64,000 nt of DNA from Elusimicrobiota bacterium (GCA_016788905.1 JAEURZ010000012.1:1-64000); one strand, 5' to 3'; shown: positions 36,380 to 44,464, numbered from the stretch's first letter. Numbers and translations: made by a program. The notes: a model not told the origin generated them from the letters alone.

Positions 36380-38740
36380 CTAGAAGAGGTCGGGAACCGC
36401 GTCGCCTTTCGGTTCCGACACCGCCGCCCCTTTTCCCCGGGACTTGATCCACTCCCCGGTGACCATATCTTTATAGGCCGACCCGGGCCCCACCATAGGG
36501 TACACCATAGCCTTCGTGTCGATCATGACCTCCAAAAACGCGGGGCCAGAGGTGGAAACGAAATCCCGCAGCGCCCCTTCCAGTTCGTCTTGTTTGGAAA
36601 CACGACGAGCAAAGGGGAACCCCATCGCCTCGGCGGCCTTCACGAACTGAATGGAGTGAAGATTTTTATCAATGGCAAAATAACGCTTGCCGAAATACAG
36701 GGTTTGCCATTGGCGCACCATCCCATCCCCCTCATTGTTCAAGAGAAGGACTTTGACGGGCAAATCATAGGTTGTCACCGTCTCCAACTCGCCCAGGTTC
36801 ATGCGAATGCTTCCATCCCCGTCGATATTGATAACAGTTTTGCCCGGATTGGCGAACTGGGCCCCAATGGCCGCGGGCAAACCAAACCCCATGGTCCCCA
36901 TACTCCCGGAGGTCAAGAAATGCCGGGGCAACTTGTGGTGCCCGTACTGGGCGGCCCACATTTGGTGTTGTCCCACACCCGTGGTCAGGATCGCGTCGCC
37001 TTTCGTCAATTCCGAAAGGATCTCCAACACGCGATAGGGCTGAAGGAGAACGCTCTTCCGATCGTAGTTCAACGCGTGATCGTTACGACTGGCTTCCAAC
37101 TCCTTCCACCAGGCGGAATAATCTTTTTTAAAACCGATCCGCCGTCCGGCGTCAATTAAGTCCCGCAATCCCCGCTTCGCGTCAGACACATGACTCCAGG
37201 TGGCCATTTTCACCTTCCCGATTTCCGCCGGGTCGATGTCCATGTGCCCAACAAAGGTGGCTTTGGGCGCGAACTCCGCCACTTTTCCAGCCACCCGATC
37301 GTCAAACCGGGCCCCGATGGAAAACAGGAAATCGCAATCGTCCACGGCGTAATTGGCGAAAGCTGTCCCGTGCATGCCCAACATATGGAACGATTGGGCA
37401 TGATGGTTGTCCAGGGATCCGATCCCCATGAGGGAGGTCACCACCGGCAGATGGAACGCTTCGGCAAACTCCCGCAACTCCGCCGCCGCTCCACTGTTGA
37501 TCACCCCTCCACCAACATAAAGGAGGGGCCGTTCCGCCACGGATAACCGTTCAAAAAAGATCCGCCCCGCCTCTTCCGACAGATGGGCCTTAGCCAACGC
37601 TTCCACCCGCCGTCGATACCCCCGCAACGGAAGAAGTCCGGCCCCATGATAGGGGCCTTGCCACAATTGCACGTCTTTGGGGATATCGACGACCACGGGC
37701 CCTGGCCGACCGGTCCGTGCAATCCAAAACGCCGTGCGAAGGGTGGCTTCCAGGTCTTCCGGTTTCTCCACCAAAAAGACATGCTTGGCGCAGGACATCA
37801 TAATGTTGAATATGGGCGCCTCTTGAAACGCGTCCGACCCAATCGCGGGCCGGGGCACCTGCCCCGTTAACACCACCAGAGGGATCGAATCCGCGGCCGC
37901 GTCCCGGATGGGGGTCACCGTGTTCGTGGCCCCGGGCCCTGAGGTCACAAACGCCACACCCACTTTCCCGGTGGACCGGGCATAACCGGAGGCCATGAAC
38001 CCCGCCCCCTGCTCGTTGGCCGGCACGATGAATCGAATTTGTTTGTTCTCCGGTTGTTTTTCGTTAAACCGGAAAAAAGCGTCGATCCCCGGGAGGATGG
38101 CCCCGCCCGAATAACCGAACACCGTGTCCACCCCTTCTTGGGCGAAAACGCGGGGGATCATGTCCGCCCCGGTCATGGTTTCACCGCCACCGGGCACAGG
38201 CCGCTTCTCTTCCGCGTGAGGCATCAGGTCCGCGGTCACATCCAAGGTTTTCCCCCGCTGCAAAGCGATCCGACCAGTACGGGACACTTCTAGAATGCCA
38301 AAGGGTTCCAAAGCTTGAATCAAAGCATCGGTTTCTTCGCCTCGGCCCGCGGCTTCCACAATGAAGCCATCTTGACCCAAATCGGTCACCCGGGCATGAA
38401 ACACCCGGCACACGGTGTCCAAAGCCTCGCGACCGCTTGGCATCGCAATTTTCACCAACATGAGCTCACTGTCCATACAGTCGTCCCAGCTCAAATCCGC
38501 CACGCGGATCACGTCCACCAGCTTGTTCAACTGATTGACGATCTGGCCCACCACCCGGTGGTCCCCACGGCAAACCAGGGAGATGCGAGAAATTTCAGAA
38601 ATTTGTGTGGCGCCGACCGCCAAGGAATCAATGTTAAAACCACGGGCTGAAATCAGTCCGCTGATGCGCGCCAAAACGCCGGGCCGATCTTCCACCAAAC
38701 AAGAGATGAGATGCAACGCATTTTTTGGATCACCGTTCAT
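36380..38740 (-). CDS. ilvB: Acetolactate synthase with regulatory subunit fused at the N-terminus (IlvN-IlvB)
   Basis: A 786-residue fusion. Residues 1-175 are the small regulatory subunit: an ACT domain opening HLISCLVEDRPGVLARISGL and the IlvH/IlvN C-terminal part. Residues about 190-786 are the ThDP-dependent catalytic subunit: GYSGGAILPG, the catalytic Glu in VPANEQGAGFMA, FVTSGPGATN, and the ThDP/Mg motif INIDGDGSIRMNLGELETV. The usual arrangement is two separate genes with the large subunit first; here the order is reversed and fused. It makes acetolactate/acetohydroxybutyrate for Val, Leu and Ile. ATG at 38740 has GAGG 6 nt upstream. Expression is probably controlled by the leader peptide and attenuator just upstream. 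Confidence 0.93.
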   Translation of the reverse strand: MNGDPKNALHLISCLVEDRPGVLARISGLISARGFNIDSLAVGATQISEISRISLVCRGDHRVVGQIVNQLNKLVDVIRVADLSWDDCMDSELMLVKIAMPSGREALDTVCRVFHARVTDLGQDGFIVEAAGRGEETDALIQALEPFGILEVSRTGRIALQRGKTLDVTADLMPHAEEKRPVPGGGETMTGADMIPRVFAQEGVDTVFGYSGGAILPGIDAFFRFNEKQPENKQIRFIVPANEQGAGFMASGYARSTGKVGVAFVTSGPGATNTVTPIRDAAADSIPLVVLTGQVPRPAIGSDAFQEAPIFNIMMSCAKHVFLVEKPEDLEATLRTAFWIARTGRPGPVVVDIPKDVQLWQGPYHGAGLLPLRGYRRRVEALAKAHLSEEAGRIFFERLSVAERPLLYVGGGVINSGAAAELREFAEAFHLPVVTSLMGIGSLDNHHAQSFHMLGMHGTAFANYAVDDCDFLFSIGARFDDRVAGKVAEFAPKATFVGHMDIDPAEIGKVKMATWSHVSDAKRGLRDLIDAGRRIGFKKDYSAWWKELEASRNDHALNYDRKSVLLQPYRVLEILSELTKGDAILTTGVGQHQMWAAQYGHHKLPRHFLTSGSMGTMGFGLPAAIGAQFANPGKTVINIDGDGSIRMNLGELETVTTYDLPVKVLLLNNEGDGMVRQWQTLYFGKRYFAIDKNLHSIQFVKAAEAMGFPFARRVSKQDELEGALRDFVSTSGPAFLEVMIDTKAMVYPMVGPGSAYKDMVTGEWIKSRGKGAAVSEPKGDAVPDLF

Positions 38741-38776
38741 GGGATTCCTCTTTTTAATTGGATTTTACCCGAAAAC

Positions 38777-38806
38777 AAAAAAACCGCCGGATTCCTGCGC
38801 CGGCGG
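38777..38806 (-). terminator. Intrinsic terminator acting as ilvB attenuator
   Basis: On the minus strand a 7-bp stem CCGCCGG/CCGGCGG with a 9-nt loop is followed directly by seven U. It lies after the leader peptide stop and 36 nt before the ilvB ATG. An alternative pairing of CGGU and GCGC near the leader stop with ACCG and GCGC of the stem's 5' arm could act as antiterminator. Confidence 0.8.
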
Positions 38807-38835
38807 TCTCTCAAACTTTTCGTTAAAACAACCGG

Positions 38836-38916
38836 CTATCGCGCACCACTCCCCAGGCCCGGGACAACGCCCCGGACCAAAAGAACGACAACGCTAAGAG
38901 CTCGATTGTTTAACAT
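38836..38916 (-). CDS. Putative ilv leader peptide (attenuation)
   Basis: A 26-codon frame, ATG to TAG, between promoter and terminator, too short for ordinary gene finding. It is rich in the regulating amino acids: the stretch VVVLLVRGVV contains six Val/Leu codons in a row and two more Val, and 11 of 26 codons are Val or Leu. This is the design of the E. coli ilvB leader peptide IvbL, in which shortage of charged Val or Leu tRNA stalls the ribosome and prevents terminator formation. It has no ribosome site, but its ATG lies 7 nt after the -10 hexamer, so it would be read from a leaderless mRNA. Confidence 0.75.
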   Translation of the reverse strand: MLNNRALSVVVLLVRGVVPGLGSGAR

Positions 38917-38923
38917 GGGAACC

Positions 38924-38953
38924 AGTCTAACAGCAAAGCGGTTTAAATGTCAA
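38924..38953 (-). promoter_or_regulatory. Sigma-70-type promoter of the ilv-leu cluster
   Basis: On the minus strand a perfect -35 TTGACA (38953 to 38948), an 18-nt spacer and TAGACT (38929 to 38924). The predicted start is at or within a few bases of the leader peptide ATG at 38916. Confidence 0.75.
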
Positions 38954-38990
38954 GTTTTTTTTTAGTCTTAGCCTTAGGGGACGTAGCATT

Positions 38991-39279
38991 TATTGTATAC
39001 ATACGCCATTGAGCCAGGACACCTATTCTTCGCCCCTGTTTCTCCGCGTTTGGCGGCGTCCTCATCCATGACAGCCATCATTCTTGCTGCTCAAGCCAAT
39101 TCTACCACCACTTATCCGCCATCATCTTTTTAATCCAGGACAGAAATTCTGGTTGGTCTGCATCGTCAACAAAAAAGGGCCGTCGTTCTATCCCTCTTCC
39201 CATCACGTGCGGAAATGCCCCAGAAACATCCAATCGAGATTGTCTGGGCATGTTGCTATCACCCATTATGTATACAATA
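38991..39279. mobile_element. Decayed REP-transposase element with 13-bp inverted ends
   Basis: TATTGTATACATA (38991-39003) and its exact inverse TATGTATACAATA (39267-39279) bound a 289-bp segment that contains the first 49 codons of a Y1 transposase. The rest of the gene is missing, so it is an internally deleted, non-autonomous derivative. It lies only 38 bp upstream of the ilv promoter -35. Confidence 0.6.
39102..39251 (-). pseudogene. N-terminal remnant of a REP-associated Y1 transposase
   Basis: The 49-codon frame opens MPRQSRLDVSGAFPHVMGRG and continues IERRPFFVDDADQPEFL, which is the standard beginning of Y1_Tnp transposases; compare MARPLRIEFPGAWYHVMNRG of the intact gene at 1645. 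It ends at TAG before the HUH motif, so it cannot be active. Confidence 0.7.
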
Positions 39280-39319
39280 TGATTCTGCTGAAAACCCCCT
39301 CCCGCTGCTTTCCCAATGA

Positions 39320-39535
39320 TTAGGCCGCGTTGATCTCCACCACGGGCAAGTGCAAAAGTTCCAACTTTTTCAAGTCCCTCATTGTCGACGCGTGGTCGAT
39401 ATCGATGCCGACCACACGACCGTCCTTGTCCAGGTCCACAAGAAGGCCTTCCACTATCTCCCGTGTCTCCGCGCTTGGCCTCGAATTCAAATCAATATAC
39501 AGCGAATCCGTATCCCCATAATAATTCAATTTCAT
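39320..39535 (-). CDS. DUF2283 family protein
   Basis: A 71-residue protein with the DUF2283 pattern: YYGDTDSLYIDLNSRPSAET, then VEGLLVDLDKDGRVVGIDIDHAS. The family's function is unknown; it is usually encoded next to a DUF4258-like partner and treated as a possible toxin-antitoxin-like pair. AGGAGGA lies 5 nt before ATG, and a broken DUF4258-like frame ends 9 nt upstream. Confidence 0.85.
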   Translation of the reverse strand: MKLNYYGDTDSLYIDLNSRPSAETREIVEGLLVDLDKDGRVVGIDIDHASTMRDLKKLELLHLPVVEINAA

Positions 39536-39544
39536 GGATTCCTC

Positions 39545-39766
39545 CTATCTCTTAAATCCTCGATCAAAATACGCGTTGTGAACCGTCTCTCCATCCTCTA
39601 ACGTTATAACGCGCAAAACGCGACCATCAAACTCTTCGATCCCCCTCCAAAAACTGATCCGCCCATTTTCTTGAGTTACCCGTTTCATCGGTGACTTCAA
39701 AACGGTTTCTATCCATACCTATCGGACCTCAGGACGTTTCCTTAGTTCGGAATCTTCAGTTGGGCG
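39545..39766 (-). pseudogene. DUF4258-like partner with an internal stop codon
   Basis: On the minus strand the conserved C-terminal half is intact: WIETVLKSP, ENGRISFWRGIEEFDGR, then VLRVITLEDGETVHNAYFD and the stop TAG at 39547-39545. The preceding part, SELRKRPEVR, is in the same frame but is cut off by TAG at 39721-39719, where relatives continue without interruption. The start region runs into hairpin-rich DNA. A sequencing error or a short ATG-initiated form cannot be excluded. Confidence 0.6.
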
Positions 39767-39767
39767 C

Positions 39768-40185
39768 GAGGACCGGCCAGGCTCAGAGAGCCTGGCACCT
39801 GAAGCGGCAGAGCCGCTGATGCGAGACGAAAAAAGCGGGCTTTTTTACGAACAAAAAAGTGCAGGTCGTAGGCCCTTCCCACGCGGGCCATTCCCCCTTG
39901 GCATTCCTGGCTAGCGCCGTCACACTTCCGCTAGCGCGGTCGCGGGGAATACGGACAAACTTTTTTGGGAAGGAAAAAGGCCCGATTTTTTTGTCGAATC
40001 CCGTGATTCAACTGGGGATTTTGGGTTAAATTGTCTACATTCATGCCCCATCAAGCGAAGAAACGGACTTCCATTCCTCTGCCCGGATTTCCCCAGGTTT
40101 GGCGTCATGATATACCGTGGTTGGCTTCATCTTTAATACCCCGTCGCAGACAACCCACCTAAGCTCTCGGCCCCGGGTCCTTACG
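39768..40185. other. Hairpin-rich non-coding stretch
   Basis: Consecutive hairpins: CCAGGCT-CAGAG-AGCCTGG (about 39778-39796), AGCGGC-AGA-GCCGCT (about 39803-39817), AAAAAAG-CGGG-CTTTTTT (about 39829-39846) and GCTAGCG...CGCTAGC (about 39911-39938). I see no convincing gene. It may be a remnant of a mobile element or a structured RNA. Confidence 0.4.
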
Positions 40186-43100
40186 CTAATTCTTCATTCC
40201 AGAAAGACGTTTTTCGATTTGTCCTAACCGATTTTTTATCTGTTCATTTTCTGTTGTTAGTCTTTTGTTTTCAACCTTCATTTCAACATTTTCAGTTTCG
40301 AGCCGCAAAATTTTCTTGTCGACCAAACTTCCCCCCGCCAGCCCAATCCCCACCGCCACATTGACCCGTTTTAATCCAAGATCAGACGACGAGGCCCAGG
40401 AGGTCCCCACAGCATTTTGTATCTCGGCCATGGTCGCCGAACTCCGCGGAACCCCCCGCCCAGTCCCGTCACCGTTGGCCACAATCAAATCCCCTTCATG
40501 AACTTTCCCTCTGACCAGAACCGGCAATTGCCCCGCAAAAGCCACCAGCATCCCGTGCCCCGGTTCTTTGATATCGTTCCCCACAAACGCCGCCGTTTGG
40601 GTGGACGATACCACCACATAAACTCCCCGGTACATAACGATCGATCCCATTGCTGGAATAGGCCCCTCCCAATCCACCCACTCCGCAAAGTCCGCCCCGC
40701 TGGCGTTAATTGTCCCCGCCGCATTAATCGACCGCCCCGTCACCGAGTCCTTCGCCACATACTCCACCGCGTCCGCCGCGTTATACCCCCCCGTAATCCC
40801 CCCGGCCGGACTCACCACTTTCCAATAAACGGTTCCCGCGTTTTGCCCCTGAACCGCCACCGATCCCGCGGTCGTCTGATTCACGTCCAACTTCCCATTG
40901 GGGTTCGTCGTTCCAATTCCCACGTTGCCTGAGGAAACAAGAGTCATCTTCCGTGTTCCCGTAAGGGTCGTGTTATCTGGAGCCGTGTAAAAACGAAGTT
41001 CAGTCGCCGCGTTATTGTTAGTATAACCTCCTCCAATAGCCACTGCACTAACAGCGCTATCATCAATTGCGGCCCCAATGAGAGTCACGGGTTCTTCCGA
41101 ATTGAGCCAATGTCTTGAGGTTAACGCGCTACTTTTAACAGCAGCATCAGTGGTTGTTCTCCCAATAATAATGGCCCGATTGTTATACCCACTTGTATCG
41201 ATGAACTGAGATCGACCCGAAACGTGAAGAGTAGTTTCAGGACTTGTGGTCCCGATACCAACATTCCCCCCGTTTGGATTAATCAACATAGGATACGTTG
41301 TCGCAAGGTTCAGTCCATTTCCTGTTTGTAACCAGAGCCCCGAACCTCCAGCCGACCCGATGTCCAATACAGCCCCATCAGTTCGCCCCAAACGAAGCCG
41401 CTGACCCGCGCTTTGAGACGCCCCGCTAGAAGCGGGAAACGCCGAAGAAACATCATAAATATCCAACTTCGCCCCTGGGTTCACCGTTCCAATCCCGAGC
41501 CGTTTATTGGTGTTGTCCCAAAAGAAGTTTCCGTTGTCCTGCCCCGCCGACGCCGCCCCGTTGGCGAACAGCACGCTCCCGGACGTCAGTCCCGACAAAG
41601 TCCCCGCGCTCCCCTGAAAAGCAAAAGTCTGACGGTTGGTGGTGTTGGTCGAAAAATAGAGGTTCGTACCATCAAATTCCAAGGCCCCCACCTCCGGCGT
41701 CGTCAAACTCGTCCCCGCCGTAAACTTTAACGGCGCGGTGTTCGCGGTGGCTGTCCCTGCCTTCAAATGCAACACTGAGGTGGGTGATGTCGTCCCTATG
41801 CCCACATTCCCTTGGCGGGTCCCCCCAGCGATGACCATCGCAATTCCTGTTCCTCCTGCCCCTCCCGTAAGAAAATTTAAATTTCCCCACGGACCCACAA
41901 GTGAATTAAGACTATTGATAAAGTTGGTGTCCGCAAAAGTCCCGTACCGGAATCCTCCATTTCCCGCGTTTTGTTCTATGTCCAAGTAATTCCCATTTCG
42001 CGAAACACGAAAAATACTACTCCCTCGATTATCCGATCCAACGCTGTTAATAATTGCCAATAACAAATTACTCCCAACAGTCTCACTGCTGTAAACATTC
42101 AATTTCACTCCGGGGCTCCCCGTCCCGATGCCCAGCCTTTTGTTGGCATTGTCCCAGAAGAAGTTGCTGTTGTCCTGCCCCGCCGACGCCGCCCCGTTGG
42201 CGAAGAGGACACTGCCGGAGGTGAGAGGAGCGTTCGTTGAAATGACATTGTTTCCCCCCACGGTGACGGTGGAGGCGGCAACAGAGCCGGCATTGGTCAC
42301 GTTGTTTCCCCCCATATCAATCGATCCGCTCATGGTCCCGCCAGCAAGGGGGAGTTTTCCGCTGTCGGTCCCCGCGGGGATCCGCGCCGCATCCAGAACC
42401 CCACTGGTGATTTTCGCGGCGTCCAGGTTGGGAATGTCCCCCGCGCTTAGCGTGTCCCCCACCGTCACTCGCCCTTTGGCGTCCGTCGTGACTTTGGTAT
42501 ACGTCCCCGCGGTCCCGGTGCTCGTAAGCGTCACCGCACCCGCCGAAGAAATCGTTGCGTCACCGGACAGAGCCACCCCCGCCACCGCATTCGATCCGTC
42601 CCCCACAAGAATCTGACCCGCCGGCAGGGCCGAATCCACTTTGCTATTGAACGTCGCCCAGTCCCCGCTCGCCAGGTAACCGTCCGTGCTCGCGTTGGCG
42701 CGGGAAACAGAAATCGTGGGCGTGGTACCCCCCGAGCTCGACAGCGGCGCGTTCGCGCCAACGCTCGTCACCGTCCCATCACCGGTCGACACCGTTTGCC
42801 AACTCCCGTTCACATAACTTTCCACCGCGTTCAAGGTGCTGTTGTAGCGGGTGTCCCCATTGGCGGGGGTGCCTGGGCGCTCGGCACTTGTTCCGGTGGG
42901 GAGCCTTACCGCGTCGCTCTTGGCGCTGAGGTCAAGGCTCGTGGCCGGGGCGCCACCTAACCCGATCCGGTCTACGTTCAATTGGGCGGTGCCGCTCACG
43001 TGGCTTCCTGAAATGGAACTTGTGGCTATTTTTACACCCGTCACCGCTCCGTCTTGTAACGCCGCAGTATTCACACCACCCGCTTGGACGGATTCCGCCA

Positions 43101-43491
43101 GAGTGGCCACATGGGACCGCGGGACCGGTGTCACACGGAGTTTGGGTAGGAGCGGAGTTCCCGCGACGCTCAAAAGCGCATAGAGAGGTTCACTGCCCGC
43201 ATAGGCGGAGGCATCCAAGGGCGATCCCACGGGGGTACCGGATCCCAGCTCATAAGAAAAAACGCCTTGAGGGTTAATGGGGGTAATGAGGCCAGTTTCG
43301 GTATACACCGGAGTCCCGCCCGTGGTGGCGGGATCGCCATCCCGGTAAAGCCGCCATTCCACCGAGGTCGGTGTTCCGATGGGGTTCCCGTTGTTGTCGG
43401 AAAGGCGCCCCTGAACCATGAAGTTGAAATCGGCCCAGGCAACGCCGCCAACAATAAATATTGAAACCAAAAATGCCAACCGTTTTGTCAC
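40186..43491 (-). CDS. Secreted tail-fibre-like repeat protein with C-terminal coiled coil
   Basis: A 1101-residue protein with a signal peptide (residues 1-20, ending VAWA). An N-terminal domain (about 22-135) precedes long Ser/Thr/Gly/Ala-rich tail-fibre-like repeats with GVALSGDATISSAGAVTLTS-type segments. At least five GIGT(T/G/V)(S/N)P motifs occur, each followed by a short hydrophobic strand (LNVYS, LHLKAG, LDIYD, LHVSG, LDVNQ). Near 920-1040 an ASGADFAEWVDWEG segment resembles autocleaving G2-type tail-spike ends. The last 40 residues are a heptad coiled coil (ENVEMKVENKRLTTENEQI). It is likely a trimeric surface fibre or adhesin. The start is GTG. Confidence 0.75.
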   Translation of the reverse strand: MTKRLAFLVSIFIVGGVAWADFNFMVQGRLSDNNGNPIGTPTSVEWRLYRDGDPATTGGTPVYTETGLITPINPQGVFSYELGSGTPVGSPLDASAYAGSEPLYALLSVAGTPLLPKLRVTPVPRSHVATLAESVQAGGVNTAALQDGAVTGVKIATSSISGSHVSGTAQLNVDRIGLGGAPATSLDLSAKSDAVRLPTGTSAERPGTPANGDTRYNSTLNAVESYVNGSWQTVSTGDGTVTSVGANAPLSSSGGTTPTISVSRANASTDGYLASGDWATFNSKVDSALPAGQILVGDGSNAVAGVALSGDATISSAGAVTLTSTGTAGTYTKVTTDAKGRVTVGDTLSAGDIPNLDAAKITSGVLDAARIPAGTDSGKLPLAGGTMSGSIDMGGNNVTNAGSVAASTVTVGGNNVISTNAPLTSGSVLFANGAASAGQDNSNFFWDNANKRLGIGTGSPGVKLNVYSSETVGSNLLLAIINSVGSDNRGSSIFRVSRNGNYLDIEQNAGNGGFRYGTFADTNFINSLNSLVGPWGNLNFLTGGAGGTGIAMVIAGGTRQGNVGIGTTSPTSVLHLKAGTATANTAPLKFTAGTSLTTPEVGALEFDGTNLYFSTNTTNRQTFAFQGSAGTLSGLTSGSVLFANGAASAGQDNGNFFWDNTNKRLGIGTVNPGAKLDIYDVSSAFPASSGASQSAGQRLRLGRTDGAVLDIGSAGGSGLWLQTGNGLNLATTYPMLINPNGGNVGIGTTSPETTLHVSGRSQFIDTSGYNNRAIIIGRTTTDAAVKSSALTSRHWLNSEEPVTLIGAAIDDSAVSAVAIGGGYTNNNAATELRFYTAPDNTTLTGTRKMTLVSSGNVGIGTTNPNGKLDVNQTTAGSVAVQGQNAGTVYWKVVSPAGGITGGYNAADAVEYVAKDSVTGRSINAAGTINASGADFAEWVDWEGPIPAMGSIVMYRGVYVVVSSTQTAAFVGNDIKEPGHGMLVAFAGQLPVLVRGKVHEGDLIVANGDGTGRGVPRSSATMAEIQNAVGTSWASSSDLGLKRVNVAVGIGLAGGSLVDKKILRLETENVEMKVENKRLTTENEQIKNRLGQIEKRLSGMKN

Positions 43492-43730
43492 CCGAGAAGT
43501 CCACCCTAAGGCAAAATAATGGAGCCGACTCTACCGGCCCCGCGATCAACCGTCCACTGAGGAACGGCCCCTTCCATATACAGCAGGAACGTCCATAATT
43601 CAAGGGTTTCGTAGACCAAGCAACTGAGGGTCGAGTAGCCCGGGGGATTCCACCCCCAGGCTCTCACAGATCCCTACATAAATCTCTCGATTCATACGAC
43701 TCTTCCTGATCAGACCGCATTCCATCGCCA
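43492..43730. other. Intergenic region before higBA
   Basis: No convincing gene. A 31-codon minus-strand frame (43600-43695) and a hairpin around CCCGGGGGATTCCACCCCC are the only features seen. Confidence 0.4.
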
Positions 43731-43759
43731 TTGACAAATATCTCATTATGAGATACAAT
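43731..43759 (+). promoter_or_regulatory. higBA promoter with embedded operator
   Basis: Perfect -35 TTGACA (43731-43736), 17-nt spacer and -10 TACAAT (43754-43759). The spacer holds the inverted repeat TATCTCAT-T-ATGAGATA (43739-43755), positioned so that a bound repressor would block polymerase. HigA-type antitoxins repress their own promoters this way. ATG follows 11 nt after the -10, leaving a very short 5' end. Confidence 0.8.
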
Positions 43760-43770
43760 CGCTTTACATC

Positions 43771-44058
43771 ATGAGGATCATCACGCGAAAACGGTTGATC
43801 GAGTTTTCAAAACGGCACCCCGATGCACGACACGGTCTCACGCATTGGTATCGTGTCATGACGCATACGGATTATGCCTCACGGGCGGCCCTTCGGGTTA
43901 CGTTTCCCAGTGCCGATGCTGTCGATCCGTTAACGGTTTTCAATATTGCAGGAAACGAGGTCCGATTGATTGTAGCGATCCACTACAACCGCAAGATCGT
44001 CTACATCCGCCACGTGTTGACTCACGCGGAATACGACAAAGACAAATGGAAGGAATAA
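43771..44058 (+). CDS. higB: HigB-type toxin (RelE superfamily mRNA interferase)
   Basis: A 95-residue protein opening MRIITRKRLIEFSKRHPDAR and ending with VRLIVAIHYNRKIVYIRHVLTHAEYDK, the signature of the HigB_toxin family. Members cut mRNA on the ribosome and stop growth when free of antitoxin. It is the first gene of the pair, the usual order for higBA and opposite to most toxin-antitoxin loci. The antitoxin begins 4 nt after its stop codon. Confidence 0.9.
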   Translation: MRIITRKRLIEFSKRHPDARHGLTHWYRVMTHTDYASRAALRVTFPSADAVDPLTVFNIAGNEVRLIVAIHYNRKIVYIRHVLTHAEYDKDKWKE

Positions 44059-44062
44059 AAAT

Positions 44063-44464
44063 ATGCGCCTCAAACTGAAAGAAATCATCAAAGCCTGGCC
44101 CGTTCTGTCGAAAGCGCTGTCCGTTCCTCACAAACGTGCCGAGTATGAAGAGACGGTCGCGTTGCTCGATGAATTGATCGACACCGTGGGGGAAAACGAA
44201 AATCATCCCCTGGCCTCTCTCATGGAAACGCTCTCCGCCGTTGTCGAAGCCTACGAACAACACCACGTCCCCGAATTTTCGGAGGAGCCACGCTTTTCTC
44301 TCAGAGCGCTCATGAAAGAACATGGTCTCACCCAGGGGAACCTCCCCGAGGTGGGCAGCCAAGGGGTCGTCTCCGAAGTCTTGAATGGAAAACGACGCCT
44401 CAACATCCGTCAAATCCAAGCACTCAGCCACCGTTTCGGCGTGGCCCCCGCCGTCTTCCTGTAA
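44063..44464 (+). CDS. higA: HigA-type antitoxin
   Basis: A 133-residue partner of the toxin. The C-terminal part is an Xre-type helix-turn-helix (LRALMKEHGLTQ, LPEVGSQGVVSEVLNGKR, IRQIQALSHRFGV), which should bind the palindrome in the promoter at 43739-43755. The acidic N-terminal part (about 1-85) is the likely toxin-binding region. Family members neutralise HigB by direct contact and repress the operon with it. Confidence 0.88.
   Translation: MRLKLKEIIKAWPVLSKALSVPHKRAEYEETVALLDELIDTVGENENHPLASLMETLSAVVEAYEQHHVPEFSEEPRFSLRALMKEHGLTQGNLPEVGSQGVVSEVLNGKRRLNIRQIQALSHRFGVAPAVFL

Noticed and set aside
39084-39323. 79-codon plus-strand frame between the ilv promoter and DUF2283
   Set aside because: It runs opposite the transposase remnant and past the end of the decayed element; no coding similarity is visible.
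40020-40160. Short plus-strand frame opening MPHQAKKRTSIPLPGFPQV as a transposase remnant
   Set aside because: The resemblance to the start of Y1 transposases is too weak and does not continue into the MNRG region.
43600-43695. 31-codon minus-strand frame opening MNREIYVGICESLGVESPG
   Set aside because: It vaguely recalls sequence fragments around group II introns, but it is too short and has no supporting RNA structure or reverse transcriptase nearby.
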